Below are positions 44,651-58,079 of a stretch of 64,000 bases of DNA, piece by piece. This DNA comes from Tolypeutes matacus (lineage: Eukaryota; Chordata; Mammalia; Cingulata; Chlamyphoridae). Every line of letters starts with the position of its first letter. Within the stretch, counting starts at the first letter, position 1. Where the stretch lies: assembly GCA_026826555.1 (NCBI GenBank), contig JAKSZT010054335.1, positions 4,729,025-4,793,024 of the forward strand. Direction: 5' to 3'. A program made the translations under genes and the position numbers. Below the pieces are notes generated by a model. That model saw nothing but the letters and a program-made list of their open reading frames with translations, did no database searches and was not told the origin of the DNA.

Positions 44651-45691
44651 AGAACAGGTTGATCTCTTCTGTCTCCGTTTTTTCAGTACGGGCTGCGGAA
44701 CCCCTCCTTGGCCACGAACACCTGGCATGCACACCCCCTGTGCCCACAGACAGCGGCCCCGCGCCTGGGCTGGAGAGTGACAGAGGCAGCGTAAGGCAGT
44801 CACCCACCACCGGCGCCGACACGCCATCACACGTGCTACCTAACGTTCTCAGTGACGCTGTAAGGTGGCGCCGCCACTCTCACGCCACGAGGAAAAGGAA
44901 AAGACAGTGCTGGCATCCAGGCCGTCGGGATCCCCAGACAGTGCTCCGTTTTGGAGGGAAGATTCCCCAAGTGACGGGATTTCCTTCCTACCAGCAGACA
45001 GGAGAAACATGTCTTTGGTACCGTAATCTAGAGCTCAAAATTTTGTTAGCACAGCAAAATCCTTTAAGTAGTGGCTATAATCTCAGCTGAGCTCGTATTT
45101 TTAAAAATATCACTCAGTGTCAGTGAAATTCTGAATTTCCAACAGTTCTTCTATTCCATTACTGCCTTTTTCACCACTCACATCATAGTATAATATAAGT
45201 ACTTTAAATTCCAAATAATCAACTTGAGTCGACTTTTGGTGGTTGGCATGCCCTAGTCACACAAGCCAAAACAGAGAGCTGAGTCAATCTGGGGAGAGCG
45301 AAGGGAGGGTGAGTAAAATCATGACCATGCTCTGAAAATCCTGAAATGGTGTGCAGAGGTCAACCTATTTCAAGAAAGAGAAGCCCTGACTCTTCTCTGG
45401 CATGCTGCAGGTAGTCTTGCTTTCTGTGGATGCAGAGAAAGGCGGTTCCCACAGCAACGACTTCACGTGCCAGCGGCCACTGCTCCTGGACGCCGGAGCG
45501 GCACTGTGAAGGGCTCCTGAAAACAAGCTTATTTTAAACAGAGACCAGCACATTCTGTACTCTCATGCTAAATATTAAATCACATTCTGGGGTTAGTCCC
45601 CCCAACACTCTAACCCTCAGTGAAATCTCAGGTTGAAATGGATGCTGAAGCCACCTCAACGTCTCCCGGCGCCCGGCGCCGCGCCACTTAC

Positions 45692-45833
45692 TCTTCGCAC
45701 TCCTTGGACACGTGGGGTGGCACCGTGTACTTGCAGTCCATGATCATGGTCAGCGTCTCGCTGTCGTTGGCCTCTTGGAAGGGTGGCTGCCCACACACCA
45801 GCATGAACAGGATCACTCCCAGGCTCCAGATAT
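45692..45833 (-). CDS. SNRK: SNRK internal exon (kinase subdomains IX-X)
   Basis: The 142-bp exon starts after GTGCTTGCAG and ends GCGAAGA|GTAAGT. It encodes (D)[18 protein letters not shown], then [20 protein letters not shown] and PHVSKECE. The DxWSxG motif of kinase subdomain IX opens the exon, with the Asp codon split from the upstream exon. Ends in phase 2, joining C-CTG-ATC of the next exon to give Asp. The preceding exon(s), with the ATP-binding loop, HRD and DFG motifs, are not found in the window, so this is the most 5' SNRK exon here. Confidence 0.97.
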
Positions 45834-46339
45834 CTGCAAGCACAGAAACACCGGTAACTGCCGGGCCAGCCAGCAAGCCGAAGGACGCTGCCCGGGCACC
45901 ATTCCGTCTTGACTGAATCAACAGCATTTCTCTCCCAAAGCAGAACTACCTAGGAGGAAACACTCAAGGCCCGTAGGGCAGAGCAGGTATCTGTCTTCCT
46001 GTCCACTGCTGTTCCCATCCATGTCTTCATAAGGCAAGTGCCAGGTGCACAGTGGAGGGTCAGGAAACGCTCAGTGAAAGGACCCACTAGTCCATTACTC
46101 GTCAACGACAAGAACACCAACTGGAAAGTACCAGACAAGGCTCCTGACCCGGTGAGCAGCATGCTGCTGCCTTCCCATTACAATACACACCAGAGAGAGG
46201 GCGAAGACTGACACCTGGTATTCTGAGACCCCGGAAGGGTCTGCCTCAAGCCACAATTCAGCTCAGCTGTTGTCCCTCTCAGTCCTGGAGAGGTGCCCAG
46301 GTCACCTAGCTCATGGTCATTTTACAGGTGCACAGACAG

Positions 46340-46510
46340 ACAAACAAGGAAACTCCTCCCCTCTCAATCTCTCTGTTTCCCCTGCTGTGCATAGCTGCTA
46401 TTTCTGGCTATTCTTGCACAGTTATTTATTTGTTTATTAAGCAATTTTATTGAGATATATTCACATACCATATGATCTATCCAAACTGTATAATGAATGG
46501 CTTTTTTTTT
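46340..46510 (-). mobile_element. L1 3' UTR fragment (xenarthran type)
   Basis: AAGCAATTTTATTGAGATAT, CACATACCATATGATC and the preceding CTCAATCTCTCTGTTTCCCC are matched closely by the copy at 52530-52680, both antisense to +. Same L1 3' UTR family. Confidence 0.78.
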
Positions 46511-46519
46511 TCCCTGTTA

Positions 46520-48400
46520 AAAAGACCTCTATTGTAAAATTGCAAAATAAATAGAAAAATAGATTGAAAGTACAAATTTTAAAAGAGAGTGCAAGGCCAG
46601 CTTAAATTTAATATAATTAATTATAAGAAATAGATGGTACAGCAACATTTACAAATGTAAATAATAATTCTAATACAATAGAAATTAATTATAACATAAT
46701 TCTAATTTTTATATTATAGCTCTAACTATTGGACATGATCTCTAAGAATGAAATAAATTATTGGTTTAGATATTTAATTTCCATTTAGGCCATAATTCTT
46801 TCTGGATAATCAAATTCCTATTTGGGTATTCTTCACATCTTATTGGAATGAATTACTGCAGATAAGACTATGCCAACTCATAATTTTATGAGGCAGAAAA
46901 ACTCAAAATCCTTTTCAACAGTAGTCATGCTAAATCATTATTGATCCAGAAGGATTATTTTAATTAACGAGGATGCATAAGAAAGGGTTAAAGAAAAATG
47001 AAGTATCCAAAAATATATTTCTTCCTCAGTCCTCCTCAATTAAAAGCAAGTGTTTATTTTGTATGAAGAAACTTACAGAATACTGATGGACAGGAACAAC
47101 ATGGGTTTTTTGGTTTGTTGTGTTTTTTTTTTTTTTTCCAGACGAAAATAAGGATGCATCCATTTAGGAAGGATATTGCAAATAATTCATTCTAGAAACT
47201 AAAGTACAAATATGGTGATATAAATAAATATTGAAATAACAGGTGATGGATTTAAGCCACAGAAGGCTTACAGACCGCACTCAGAAGAGAACGGAGGGGC
47301 AGGCCATGTGGTCTCTGTTAACAAGACATACAACTGCTGGTCCATTTAAGCTTAAAACGACCAAAATAATGTCGATTACATGTTATTTTCCAAGGGAATT
47401 AAAACTTATAATAATGCAATAAAGGCAGAAAACCAAAAAGATGCACACATTGTAACTTTTCTTATATTAAATTTTACTAAGGATATGCCAATGGAAATTA
47501 CTGAAACAGGAAAATCTACTAAAATTAAGACACATTGATATTTATAAATAAGGCTGCAAGGAACCAGTTCAGATGCTTGACTGCAGTGTCTCCAGGTCTG
47601 CCTGTCAGTACTCACTGGCTCCAACAACGGCCTGGCCCTCCGCCCCGGGACGGCAGGCGAGCCCAGGCCCCCGGCCCCCTGCCCCAGGACGGCAGGCGAG
47701 CCCAGGCTTCCACGCTGCTCCCTGACCCTCAGTTCACTGCCCTGACCAATGGGTGGAAAACAGAGAGCCATCCCATTCAAAGTCGATCTGAGTGATGGTG
47801 GCTAGCCACACCTGTGCTTCAGTTAGCACTGAAGCCTGTTAGTTTTGGTCCCTGGCCCCAGCTCCCAAGCCAGCACTGTGAGCAAGCGGCAGTTATAATT
47901 CCTCCCTTTGATACCTAAGTCCCCATTGTATACAACAGTTACATCCTAGAAATTAACTACAAAGTAAACCCCATGATTCTACTGATGCCCATTAAATGAG
48001 GAGGAAAATAACACCAAATTTTTATTTATAATATACCTTTGGCTATCTTCCCCTACCCCTCCAAAAAAAATGGGATTTGAAATGGCTTACAATAAAAATG
48101 CATCAACATAAAAATCAGGGTAATTAAAATAAAAACTATTACATGAATTCCATGAAACAAAAATTTTTATAAAATGAGCTTAGTTACACATTATTTCTTC
48201 CAATATTTCAAATTCTAACTTTGGATAAACTAGTTTGGTGTTTTACTTTTTTTCTATGCTAAACTGGAGATAACAACTGACAATATAATTATGCAAAGCT
48301 GATGCTTTAAAAATATAACAAGAACATAAATAACTGATAACTACCCCAAATTCTTAAAGGAAACTTACTTTCTCTGTTAAATATTAACCTCAACAGTAAA
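46520..48400. other. AT-rich intron stretch
   Basis: Strongly AT-rich, with many short A/T runs and a T-run near 47122-47136. A GC-rich 39-bp unit (GACGGCAGGCGAGCCCAGGC core at 47649 and 47688) is duplicated in the middle of this AT-rich DNA. No exon or classifiable transposon was recognised. Confidence 0.5.
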
Positions 48401-48884
48401 CAAGGAAGCCCAATTTGGGGGAAACGCTCTCTTCAGGATCACTGGTCCAAGCAAACCAACTCTCTCTGCTTGTCGGGAAGTGACGTGTGAGTAGAAGAGT
48501 GAAAAAGAAGAGAGAAGAAAAGCAGCACAAATATACACCACGTTTCCTGGTGGGGCTCAAATAATTTCTGAACATGGAAACAATTAAAAGTTGAGAAACT
48601 AAGACATGCAATTCTACACCAAGGTGTGTGAAAAGCTAAATGATGATCCAAAGCATGTCAACAAGAGAAGACTGCTGTCACGAGGAGTGGGGCAACCTTT
48701 CAGAAGGGCAAATGAGCCCCTCACTAAGACAGTATTATTCTCCAAAGGGCCATTCATTCCGTTTATTTATTTTCCAAGCTGTTTCTTTCTCTTCTTGCTC
48801 TACTTTTTGTCTTTGAAGATTTTATTTTGCATCACAAGGGCTAAAGGAAAGCGATAGAAGCAAATCACTAAAAACACAAATGGT

Positions 48885-49020
48885 ATGACTTTAATCAAGT
48901 TATTTCAAAGCGTGTCCCTGTCCTTAAAATGGGAATAACCACAGTCATGGGCCTCCTCCTAAAGCTGCCGGAGGCACTGAGAAGATGAAGCTGGAATCCC
49001 TGCTGAGTACACAGAGCGCG
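48885..49020 (+). repeat. MIR SINE
   Basis: TATGACTTTAATCAAGTTATTTCAAAG, then TGTCCTTAAAATGGGAATAACC and AGGCACTGAGAAGATG follow the MIR order in forward orientation. Confidence 0.75.
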
Positions 49021-51354
49021 GTTCTAGGCCCCGCGACGGAGAGGCCGATGAGGGACTCCCAACGCAGGCTAGCTCGAGGGGGCCCAGAGCCACATGGAGA
49101 CCGAGGGCGAGCAACAGGGCAGGCCTCTTAGTAACCAAGTGAGAAAGACAACGGCTCAGGACACGGCATCCCCAGGCCTAGACGGCCAGTGAGACAGGAC
49201 CGAGCGTGGCGCAAATAAGCACAGGCCGTGCCCGCCCACCAATGGGGGATGCAGCGAGGTGGCACTAGTCTGAACAAAAAGTAAATGAAATAAAACTAAA
49301 AGCTCCCAAGCAGTAGATGACTCTCTCAGTTTGAGATCCTAGGACCGCAAGGGATTCAAGAAAACTGTAACTGGGGTGGGAGGGGTGTGGAATGGAGACA
49401 TCCGTTATTTTCATTTTTTAAAAATGCTAACGGAATTGCCCGTTTGTATTTAAAGGTACACAAGTTAACTAACGTCAATCATCTGAATAATCAGATTTCA
49501 TGCTGATACTACCATCTGATGCTTTTATTTCAGACTGAGCTCTAAGCTTTGGTTAATAAAAATGGAAAAAGAAACTATCACTTAATAAATAGTTTCTTTG
49601 GCTTAAAGGAATTTTCCAGCTCATGGAGGCGTGGGGAGGGGCATAGATAAGGGTTACGAAGGGTCCCCGCCCGGCTGCTCTCCAGTTAGCTGAGGGTCAC
49701 AGAAGTCAGCCCGGCTCCCACTCCCACTCTCCTTACACGACCCACGGAGCCACAGCACTGCCAGAGTTGGGGCAGTCTCTGGGACAAAGTTCACTTAGGC
49801 AGGCTATGAAAAGATCAAAAGGGAAACAAAACAGGGTAAAATAACACACGAAGAGTTAATTTGAGGAAAAGCAAATGCTGGGGGGGTGATGTCATGACTA
49901 CTGAGGGGTTTTCTAAAAAATCAGTTCTGAAGTGAATTATCTAGGCAGCCAAAGAAAGAGCCAGGATTAGAGAGTCATGAAACTGGGACAGCCAGAGGAA
50001 AAGTTGCAGGAGCAGACCGCTGCCTTCCCTCCAGCTTTCCTGGTCGGGCCCCGGCTCTGCCAGCACTGCAGGGGGAGGCGAGCAGCGCCTCCTAGGCCCT
50101 GCTGGCCCCGCCGGCTCCAGCGATCACGTCTCAGTCCCTGCTGCAGTCACCGGCACGAACGCGCTTAGAAGAGCAACGGCGGGTTCCCAAGCGGTCCCGG
50201 TCCAAGACCTGGACAATCCAGCCCGGGACCTGCGTTCCTTTGCAAGCTACCCAGAAGCCTCAGCACCCGCGGCCTCCGGGCTGAGCCGTCCACACAGAGC
50301 CAGCCGCCGGCACTCACAGCTCCCCAGGGCTCTGGCCACTAGAGTCATTCTTGTTCCAAGCAGTATCGGGGGTGACGTCTAAGGGGCACAGCTAGAGACA
50401 CCGACAAAGGAGAGCCTGTCAGGTCGGCCGACCAACAGCGCATCCCAAGGCGGAGGGGAACAAGGCACGTGGCCGAGGCCATGCTTTAAGATGGCCCCAT
50501 TATTTCTGCTTCTATCAAACTCTCGCTAGAAGCAAGGTTTTATTAGGTAACAGGGAAGCATTTCTTCCCTTAAAAAGTGAGAATCAATGTCATCGTCTCA
50601 TACCTGCTGTTAAAAACCTCTTTCCCAGACCCTTCTCGAGTGCTATACCTGAATGCCACCAAATACCACTTGGGGACGTCAAACCCAGCTCAGCACCTCC
50701 CGCACGCCTGCCAGCCCCCTCCTGTGCTCCGGCTGGTCAAGCAAAACTGACCCCCCCTCCTGGACCTGACTTCCAGGCCAGGGAGATCCTGCCAATTCTA
50801 TCACCTCCTCAACATCCTCAAAGGCTCCCCCAGGGGACCCTCCAACCCTGCGACCTGAGCCACCTGGTGACTTCAGCAACAGCGCAGCGGGGCAGTGCCT
50901 GCCTGACGGAAGCGTCCTAAATGGAGGGAAGAGAACACAGTTCTGCGAGCACTGGGCGGCCCCCACCAGGCGGCACGGCAGTTCCTCAGGCCAGAGGGAG
51001 GCCAAGAAGGAGAGGAGGGCACCAGGGACGCGCTGCGGAGGAAGTCAGCTGCTGACGGCTCGGGCAGACTTGTTTTCTCAAGGCAGAAGAAACAAGAAAA
51101 AGTCCAAGCAGTCAAAGAGCTGCCAGCCGCACACTGTGCCACTGCGCACGCTCCCACAAGCACAAACCAGGCAAGCAGCCACCCTTCCAAGCCGGCATTC
51201 CTTCCCAACCCACTTCCCAAAGCCGATTCTGCTGCCCGTCTGGAAGTGAACTTCACGGATGAAGGGAACACCCATCGGTCAGGCGGGAACGCCACAGCTG
51301 GCTGGCTGGTCAGCGCGGCCTAACGGAGAGCAGGCCTGGGCCCACAGGTCGGGA

Positions 51355-51470
51355 CCGGGGCGCCCACTCAGCTGTGGGGTCTTGGCCAAGTCACCGAGAA
51401 CCTCAGTCCTCTCTCCTATAAACGACGGACCCCACCAGCTATCTGGTAACTTCCGAGAGGGCGCCTGAGC
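51355..51470 (+). repeat. MIR SINE
   Basis: GTGGGGTCTTGGCCAAGTCAC, GAACCTCAGTCCTCTCTCC and TATAAACGACGGACCCCACC match the forward MIR core with substitutions. Confidence 0.72.
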
Positions 51471-52374
51471 AAGCAGTGCTCCGTGCCTCGCTGCCCACCT
51501 GCAAGGACGGAGGATGATTACCTCCAGGGCAGCAGTGCGCCCCGTCGGGGAAGAGAAAGGAAGTATTTTTATCCTTTTTCCTCAGCGTACTTCTGCCTTA
51601 TGTGAATTATCTTACAAGCACGTTCATTGATTACTTGTATTAAGAATGAAATTGAAGATCCGGTGTGCCTAACAGAATAGGAGGATGTGTGCTTTAACGT
51701 AACAGCTGTAACCGTTTAAGGTAAAGTGAGGTAATTAAAGAGGCCTGGCTAGACAGGCCCACTAACCGCTGAGTCTCCACCTGCGATCCGGGGACAGCTG
51801 GATTTGCCAGGCTCCTTGAAGGGATTCCTAGACCAATCTCTCCATAGCACGAGCAGCCAAGTAGGAACTGCAAGCAACCTCCTCCAAGGGCTAAGAAATT
51901 CAAATATCAAACACACTCATGTTCCAGACCGCTCCCCAACAGTCTCACAAGGGGCAGTGGGATCCGGAGCCTCTGGATAAGCCAACGACTGACAACCCCG
52001 CCCCCTCCACGGTATCTCAACGTCAGGGTGCCCGGGGCTGGCTCTTGGCTCAGGAAACCAGGGGAGGGGTCGGCAGAGCTGCTGGCCACGCACTCTCGGT
52101 TCCGCGTCCCTGCTTCAGGCCAGACCTGCGCGTTCTGCAGGCGATGGCCACGGCGAAGCCAGAGCCGCTGGGTCACCGGCCACAGGTACGTCCCCAAAGT
52201 CGGTCCACAGGCTCCAGCCATTCACAATTCCCACCTAACCACAACAGCCCCTCAAGGTATTCCCAAAGACCTCGGTGAAGAACCAGTCAGCTACAAATGC
52301 ACACCTTCTGCAAATCAGATCTTGAGAAACCCAAATAGCTCCTTCTACAAGGTCTAAAATGCTCATTTATTAGA

Positions 52375-53180
52375 AGCGTTTTTTGAAATAAATCAATTTT
52401 ATTGATACATATTAATAAAGCATACAATTCATCCAAAGTGTACAACTGGTATAATCACATAGTTGTGCATTCATTACTTCAATCATTATTAGAGTATTTT
52501 CATTACTTCAACAATAATAAACAAAAAAAGTCCTCACCTCTCAATCTCTCTATGCTTCCCCTGCTGTACATAGCTCCTATCTCTAGCTATTCTTGCACAA
52601 TTATTTGTCTATTTATTAAGCAGTTTTATTGAGCTATTTTCACATACCATAGGATCCATCCAGTATAATCAATGACTTTTAGTATGATCACAAGCTTGTG
52701 CATTCATCACAACAAGAAGTTTTAGAACATTTTCATTACTCCAAAAAGAAAAACTCCACACCCCTTAGCATGCCTTCCCAAACGCTACATAACCCCTAAT
52801 CTAATTTCATCTTTGTAAGTTGATCTGTATTTACATTTGACATACATGGACTCATACAATATGTAGTACTTTGTGTCTGGTTCCTTTCACTTGGCATATT
52901 TTTTTTTTTTTTTTTTTTTTTGCCTGATATTAACATACATTTGTTCAGCTCCAAAGAAAAACAGTCTTCTATATGCAATTTCACCCATATTCACATTTCA
53001 CATGCAGCTTTACTATGCTATACAGCCCCATGGTACGTTTTTCGTCTTTCCTTTCAGTAATACACGTGACCTAGACTTTCCCTCTGAAGCACTTCTGTGC
53101 CCACACAGCAGTGCTGCTAGTGACAGTCATTATGCTGGGCTTTCACCTTTTCTATTCAGAGGAGTATTTTTAAAGTATGG
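52375..53180 (-). mobile_element. L1 3' UTR, two antisense blocks
   Basis: 52380-52900 is the antisense L1 3' UTR with AAATCAATTTTATTGATAC, then AGTTTTATTGAGCTATTTTC, CATTTTCATTACTCCAAAAAG and TTTGTGTCTGGTTCCTTTCAC. A T-run (about 52901-52921) follows, then 52921-53180, which is the reverse complement of the sense 3' UTR at about 54100-54340 (shared CAATATCACCC/CAATTTCACCC and CCCATG(G/T)TAC blocks). The T-run suggests a second insertion with its A-tail. Confidence 0.75.
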
Positions 53181-53649
53181 TTCCCAGTCATGGCAAAGCA
53201 CATAAGGAGCACATTCTCCTCCTCCTGAACTTTCAATAGGATGCTCTGCGAGGGGCAGAGTCCTAGAGAACTGCTTCACTGTGCATCCTAGGACCTTTTA
53301 GTGTGAAGCAGTGATTTCACATTTCCCACAATTTTAAATTTCTCACAAGACTATGACAAATAGAAAGCAATTTCACAAGTCTAACTTTGGACTAGAAAGC
53401 AGAAATGTTTAGACTAAGTATCAAAATCAAAAACATTCGATTCTATTCATCTGGCCAGACACTCAGCACAGCTAGACTAAAATATATATGCTTTGCATTT
53501 GTTAAATTTGAAGCTGCACTAACTCGGTGCTCTAATTTAATAAGCTAGTGGAGTGTTCTGATGTTCTGTTAGTTTGATTTTTAAAACATTAAGCCTTTTG
53601 CACAAGGGTGACTGACATGTGCTAACATAAGGCAAATATACAAGACATT

Positions 53650-54600
53650 AAAACATGGGGTAAGTGGCAATGCCATTGCTAGGCACACACCCAGTAGAGC
53701 TGAGGGCAGCGACACGAACGGACACCTGCGCCCCGATGTCCACAGCGCTGTTATTCATGCCTGACCAAAGCTGGGAACCACCCAGGGGTACATCGACTGG
53801 TGAATGGATAAGCAAACTGTGGTGCAGACACACGGCGGAGCAGGGTGCAGCAGCAAGAAGGGATGAGGTCATGAAGCACGCGGCAGCGTGGATGAACCTG
53901 GAGCCCCTGGCGTTGAGTGAAGCAAGCCAGACGCAAAAGGACAAATACCGTCGGACTGCGCTATTATGAACTAAATACAGCGTGTAAACTCACAGAGTGA
54001 ATAATTAGAATTAGATCACCAGAAAACAGAATGAGGGTGGAGAACAGAAAGCTGATTAGCATCGCGTGAGGGTAGAGAACAGAAAGCTGATTAGCATCGT
54101 GCACAATTTGGTTAAAGGTTCTTTGGACATGTGTAGAGATGGCGAGAGCACGTCATGCTGCTCGTGACGAGCAGGGCTGTATTATACGGTGTGACAGTGG
54201 CTGAAAGGGGAAGTCCAAGGACACTGATATCGCTAGAAGGAAAGCTGAGAAGTGTAACATGGGACTGCATAATATAGTGAAACCACATGTAAACCATGAA
54301 TTTGGGTGATATTGCATACATAAGACTGTTTTTACAAAATATAAATACAAAGAAACTAGAGAGAAGGAAACAGAGTAGCAGCTCTGTATGGCAGGGGAAG
54401 CATAAAGAGATTAACAGGTAATGAGTTGTATTTGGTTGGTTTTTGTTCTTTAATATTATTACTGGAAATGCTCTAAAAATGACTGAAGTGATGAGTGCAC
54501 AACTCTGTGATTACACCAAATACCACTGATGGTATACTTTGGATGGATTTATGCTTTATTAATGTGTATGAATAAAACTGATTTCTTTAAAAAATATACA
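53650..54600 (+). mobile_element. L1 fragment: ORF2 C-terminus and long 3' UTR
   Basis: 53664-53969 translates as the ORF2 C-terminal end (ELRAATRTDTCAPMS, WISKLW, ...LSEASQTQKDKY), closely similar to 8660-8938 of the young L1. The 3' UTR (53970-54595) differs completely from that copy and ends with GAATAAAACTG and an A-rich tail. It contains a 34-bp tandem duplication. So two L1 lineages here share ORF2 but not the 3' UTR. Confidence 0.88.
54028..54100 (+). repeat. 34-bp tandem duplication in an L1 3' UTR
   Basis: GAGGGT(G/A)GAGAACAGAAAGC followed by TGATTAGCATCG(C/T)G occurs twice in direct succession with two differences. Confidence 0.9.
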
Positions 54601-55204
54601 TTGGGCAAGAAAAATCACCTGCCTCTGCCGACTCTTGGCTGCTTTAAATGGTTTCTCTTTCAAAAGGCACAAAACAAAGCTTTCTAAGCACTGGGGATAC
54701 AAAGTCAAATGAGGTGTGTCCTTTCACAGAACACGGCATTACCTGAGAGTCTCCAAAATGCTTCAGGTAAGCTTGTCAGACTTAACCGCCTCATTGAGGA
54801 GAAAAAGAAATAAGCCTTAAACTAACAGATTTAATAAAACCAGATTCAGAGCTCAAAATATTAGTTATTTAAATGTTTGTTTTGGTCAGGTCTCCATGCG
54901 TAACACTTAAACTCAACATGTGGGCTTTAAAATGTATACAACCTATTTTCCTACGTCAAAAAACCCCACCACCTTTAGCGTGCTTTTCTGCAAATTCTCA
55001 CAAATGCAGAGTTGTGGAACCAGCGCCAGTGGGCACCGAGCAGCACTACCGCCCAGAGTTCCCTGCCGCCCAGGCCTGGCCACACTGGTCTGCTCACACC
55101 CTACGGTGCTGCCAAGAAACGCAGTTGCACACTGCGTGGCCCAGCAGCCTGCCGTTCCCACACACACATTCGAGATCAGTGTATGGGGCGAGGCATGTCA
55201 ATAG

Positions 55205-56150
55205 TTTAGTCCTTTTTCTTGCTGAGGAGTATTCTGTTTACTCATTTCAGTTTGGGAAACTATATCTGAAGTAAATACCTGAGAGTGGGGCTGCGGGGTC
55301 ATCTGGTGAGTATATGTCTCACTTTATAAGAAACGCCCAAATGATTTGCCCAAGGGGCCGGGCCATTTTACACTCCCATCAGCAGGCTAGGAGAGTTCCA
55401 GCTGCCCCGGTCCTCACTGAGCTCTTGGTATTCTCATTTTTATTAAGTTCAGTCATTCTAAGAAACGTAGTTTAATATGCAAACTCATAATGACTGATGA
55501 TGGTGAGCTCCTTTTCGCATGCTTATTTGCTATCTGAATGTCCTCTCCATGAAGTATCTGTTCAAATCTTCTGTCCATTTTTTAAAATGAGTTGCTTTTT
55601 AAATTATTATTGAGTTGAGAGTTCTTTATATATTTTGGAAACAAGTTATTTATCAAGTATGTGGATTTTAACTATTTTCTCCCATTTCGAGGCTTACCAG
55701 TACCTTTTAAGGAACAGGAGTTCATCATTCTAATAAAATCCATCTTATCACTTTTTTCCCTCTTAAAGATCTTGCTTACTATGTTGTATCTGAAATGTCT
55801 TTGCTTAAGCCAAGGTTGAAAGCTCTCTCATATTTTCCTCTAGGCTTTACAGTTAGACATCTTAAACTCAGGCACATGGCGCGTGTTAATTTTAATACAT
55901 GGGGTGAGGTATGGAGCAAGGTTCCTTGTGCATGTGGATGTCCAGCTGTTGCAAATACTGCCGAGAATCAATCAGCCACACACGTGTAACCGCGGGTCTA
56001 TGATGGACTCCCCATTCTGCTCCGCTGATCTACAGGTCTGCCCTTTTCACCAATACGGTCGTCTTCATCACTGTAGCTTTATAGTAAGTCTGGAATACTC
56101 TAATCACGTGTAAGGTCAAACTTTTCCTTCTTTACTGGCTATTGGATCTG
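55205..56150 (-). mobile_element. Old L1 ORF2 fragment
   Basis: On + this is antisense L1 text: CCATTTTACACTCCCATCAGC, AGTTCTTTATATATTTTGGA, TATTTTCTCCCATTTCGAGG, GTGGATGTCCAGCTGTTGC and CTGTAGCTTTATAGTAAGTC. It is highly diverged; no frame remains. Confidence 0.85.
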
Positions 56151-58079
56151 AGTGAGACCCTCAATGGCAGCTACAAACAAAATGCATGAGCTCTGCCCAA
56201 GGTACCACCCATTTCAGGTACCCAGCAACCTTTATTTGCTGGCTTCCTGGCGCTCTGCTGTGTTCAGGCCAATTCAAGAACTGAGATAAAGTGACCAGCA
56301 AGCAGTTCTATAATTGGTAAGGGATACCGACAGCTAAGGATTCTGAAGTTTATTTATCTTAAAGTTACCCCCTCACCACAGAAAAGCCATTGCCCTTGTT
56401 CTCTGGACAGCAGATGGACAAGTCAAAAGGCTAGAAAGTCAGGGTACACTCCCATTCTCTACTTACTAATACATTCATGTGGATATTGGTCAACCAAAGC
56501 AGCGTCTCATCAAGCTGTTACTGGTACCTTGGAGCAAAAGGACTAGGTGAACTAAAATCCCCTTTCTCAAACAGAAATCCAAACAAGACTCCTAAAGTGT
56601 GACCTCAAGGATTTCGAGGATCCCCTCCATTATACTCTAACTTAAAGGGGATCTTTTATATAACACCTTCTTTAAAAACCTGAATAGGTGCAATTTGGGA
56701 AAAAAGAGCTCCTGCGAACGCAGGAACTCGTAAGCTTGCCGCTGCCGACACCTGGCATTTCCTGTGTGCTAATCAGCTGGCACTCTAGTTCGTAAGTCGC
56801 CAGTTTGCTCTAGAAACGAATTTCCACTGAGTAGAAAACTGAAAACCACTCGTCTAAGTGGATTCCCTGCCTCCTACTGGAGATCCAAATCCATGTTGTT
56901 TCTTTTAAAATCTAGCAGGAACCTCCAGATGTCAGTGAAGAGTTGCTGCACACAAACTGTTAGTAAAACAAAGTGGGCTTAAAAACAGTGTTAGCAAATG
57001 GCCAAGTACTTAACCTGTTATATCTATTTTGCCTTTAAAAATAAAAAGATTGCTGTACCCCCAATGCATTAAGCTTCCTTTGGAAGCAGCCCCATTGACA
57101 ACTTTACCCCTAAATTTGTTACAATCCCCCTACCCAAAACATAGCTAGAAAATTCAAAACCCAGTAAGGAAAACGAGAGACCTAATCTATAAAACAACAA
57201 CGAGTTGGAGTCCAGTACCCACAGGCACAAACGTAAGGGCACTAATTATCTATATTTCATGCTTCGGAGCTTATTTCCAAACTGTTGGTGCTCATCCTTC
57301 CCAGCAAGTAGCTGGGGGTCCTCTTTTTACTCAGCCTCAGGAGCCTGCAAGGCCAGACCCATAAACAGGCTTTCACCTCTGAGACTGAAACAACATGTGT
57401 GCATGTCTGTACTCATTTCTGAAGAGGGGGTCCACAGCTTCCATCAGATTCTCCAAGAGTCTAGGATTCTTTAAATACCCCCAGAGAAGGCACAGCAAAG
57501 GAGGTACAGTGAGAAAAAAGATCACGGTGGTCAGTGGAGAGAGGCCCCAATTAAACTCTGTAAAGCAGCCCACAGGAGTGCCCATGGTCATTTCTTTAAT
57601 TCACCCCTAATACTTACTCATCTAAGCCACCATGAAGAGGTGTCATGTTTAGCAGGCACTGGGGACAGGGCAGAGGTAAAATATAAACACACGGCCTCCT
57701 CTCCAGGACCTCATCGCCACCCAGCGAGGGGGAAGAGCGAGCCACCTGGAGCGAGCGCAGCTCGGCATCGCCCATGCGATTCCCGAAGGCGACCGGGGCA
57801 CGTGCCCTCACCACCCTCACCCTCCTCTTTTTTTGCCCACCCACAGTCCCCTCCACCATTTTTATCCCACAAGCTAGTGTGCCTGCTCCGCCTGGCAGTG
57901 TCCTGGGCACCAGGACTTGCACGCAGAGGGTCTCAGTCTACAAGGCTTTGTTTTCCTACACTCCAGACACTGCCGCAATTTTTTTCCTTGGGTTCCAGAG
58001 TTTAAAATGATTCTAAAATAAAACTTTAAAGTAACGATTAGGTAAGATAAATCAATGCCTTCCAAAGACAGAACAGGTT

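Larger units (their letters stand above)
42451..45691 (-). other. SNRK: SNRK intron
   Basis: The intron contains a weathered L1 (42930-44650) that carries a DAS SINE (43030-43278). The 44650-45690 part holds no recognised repeat or exon. Confidence 0.85.
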
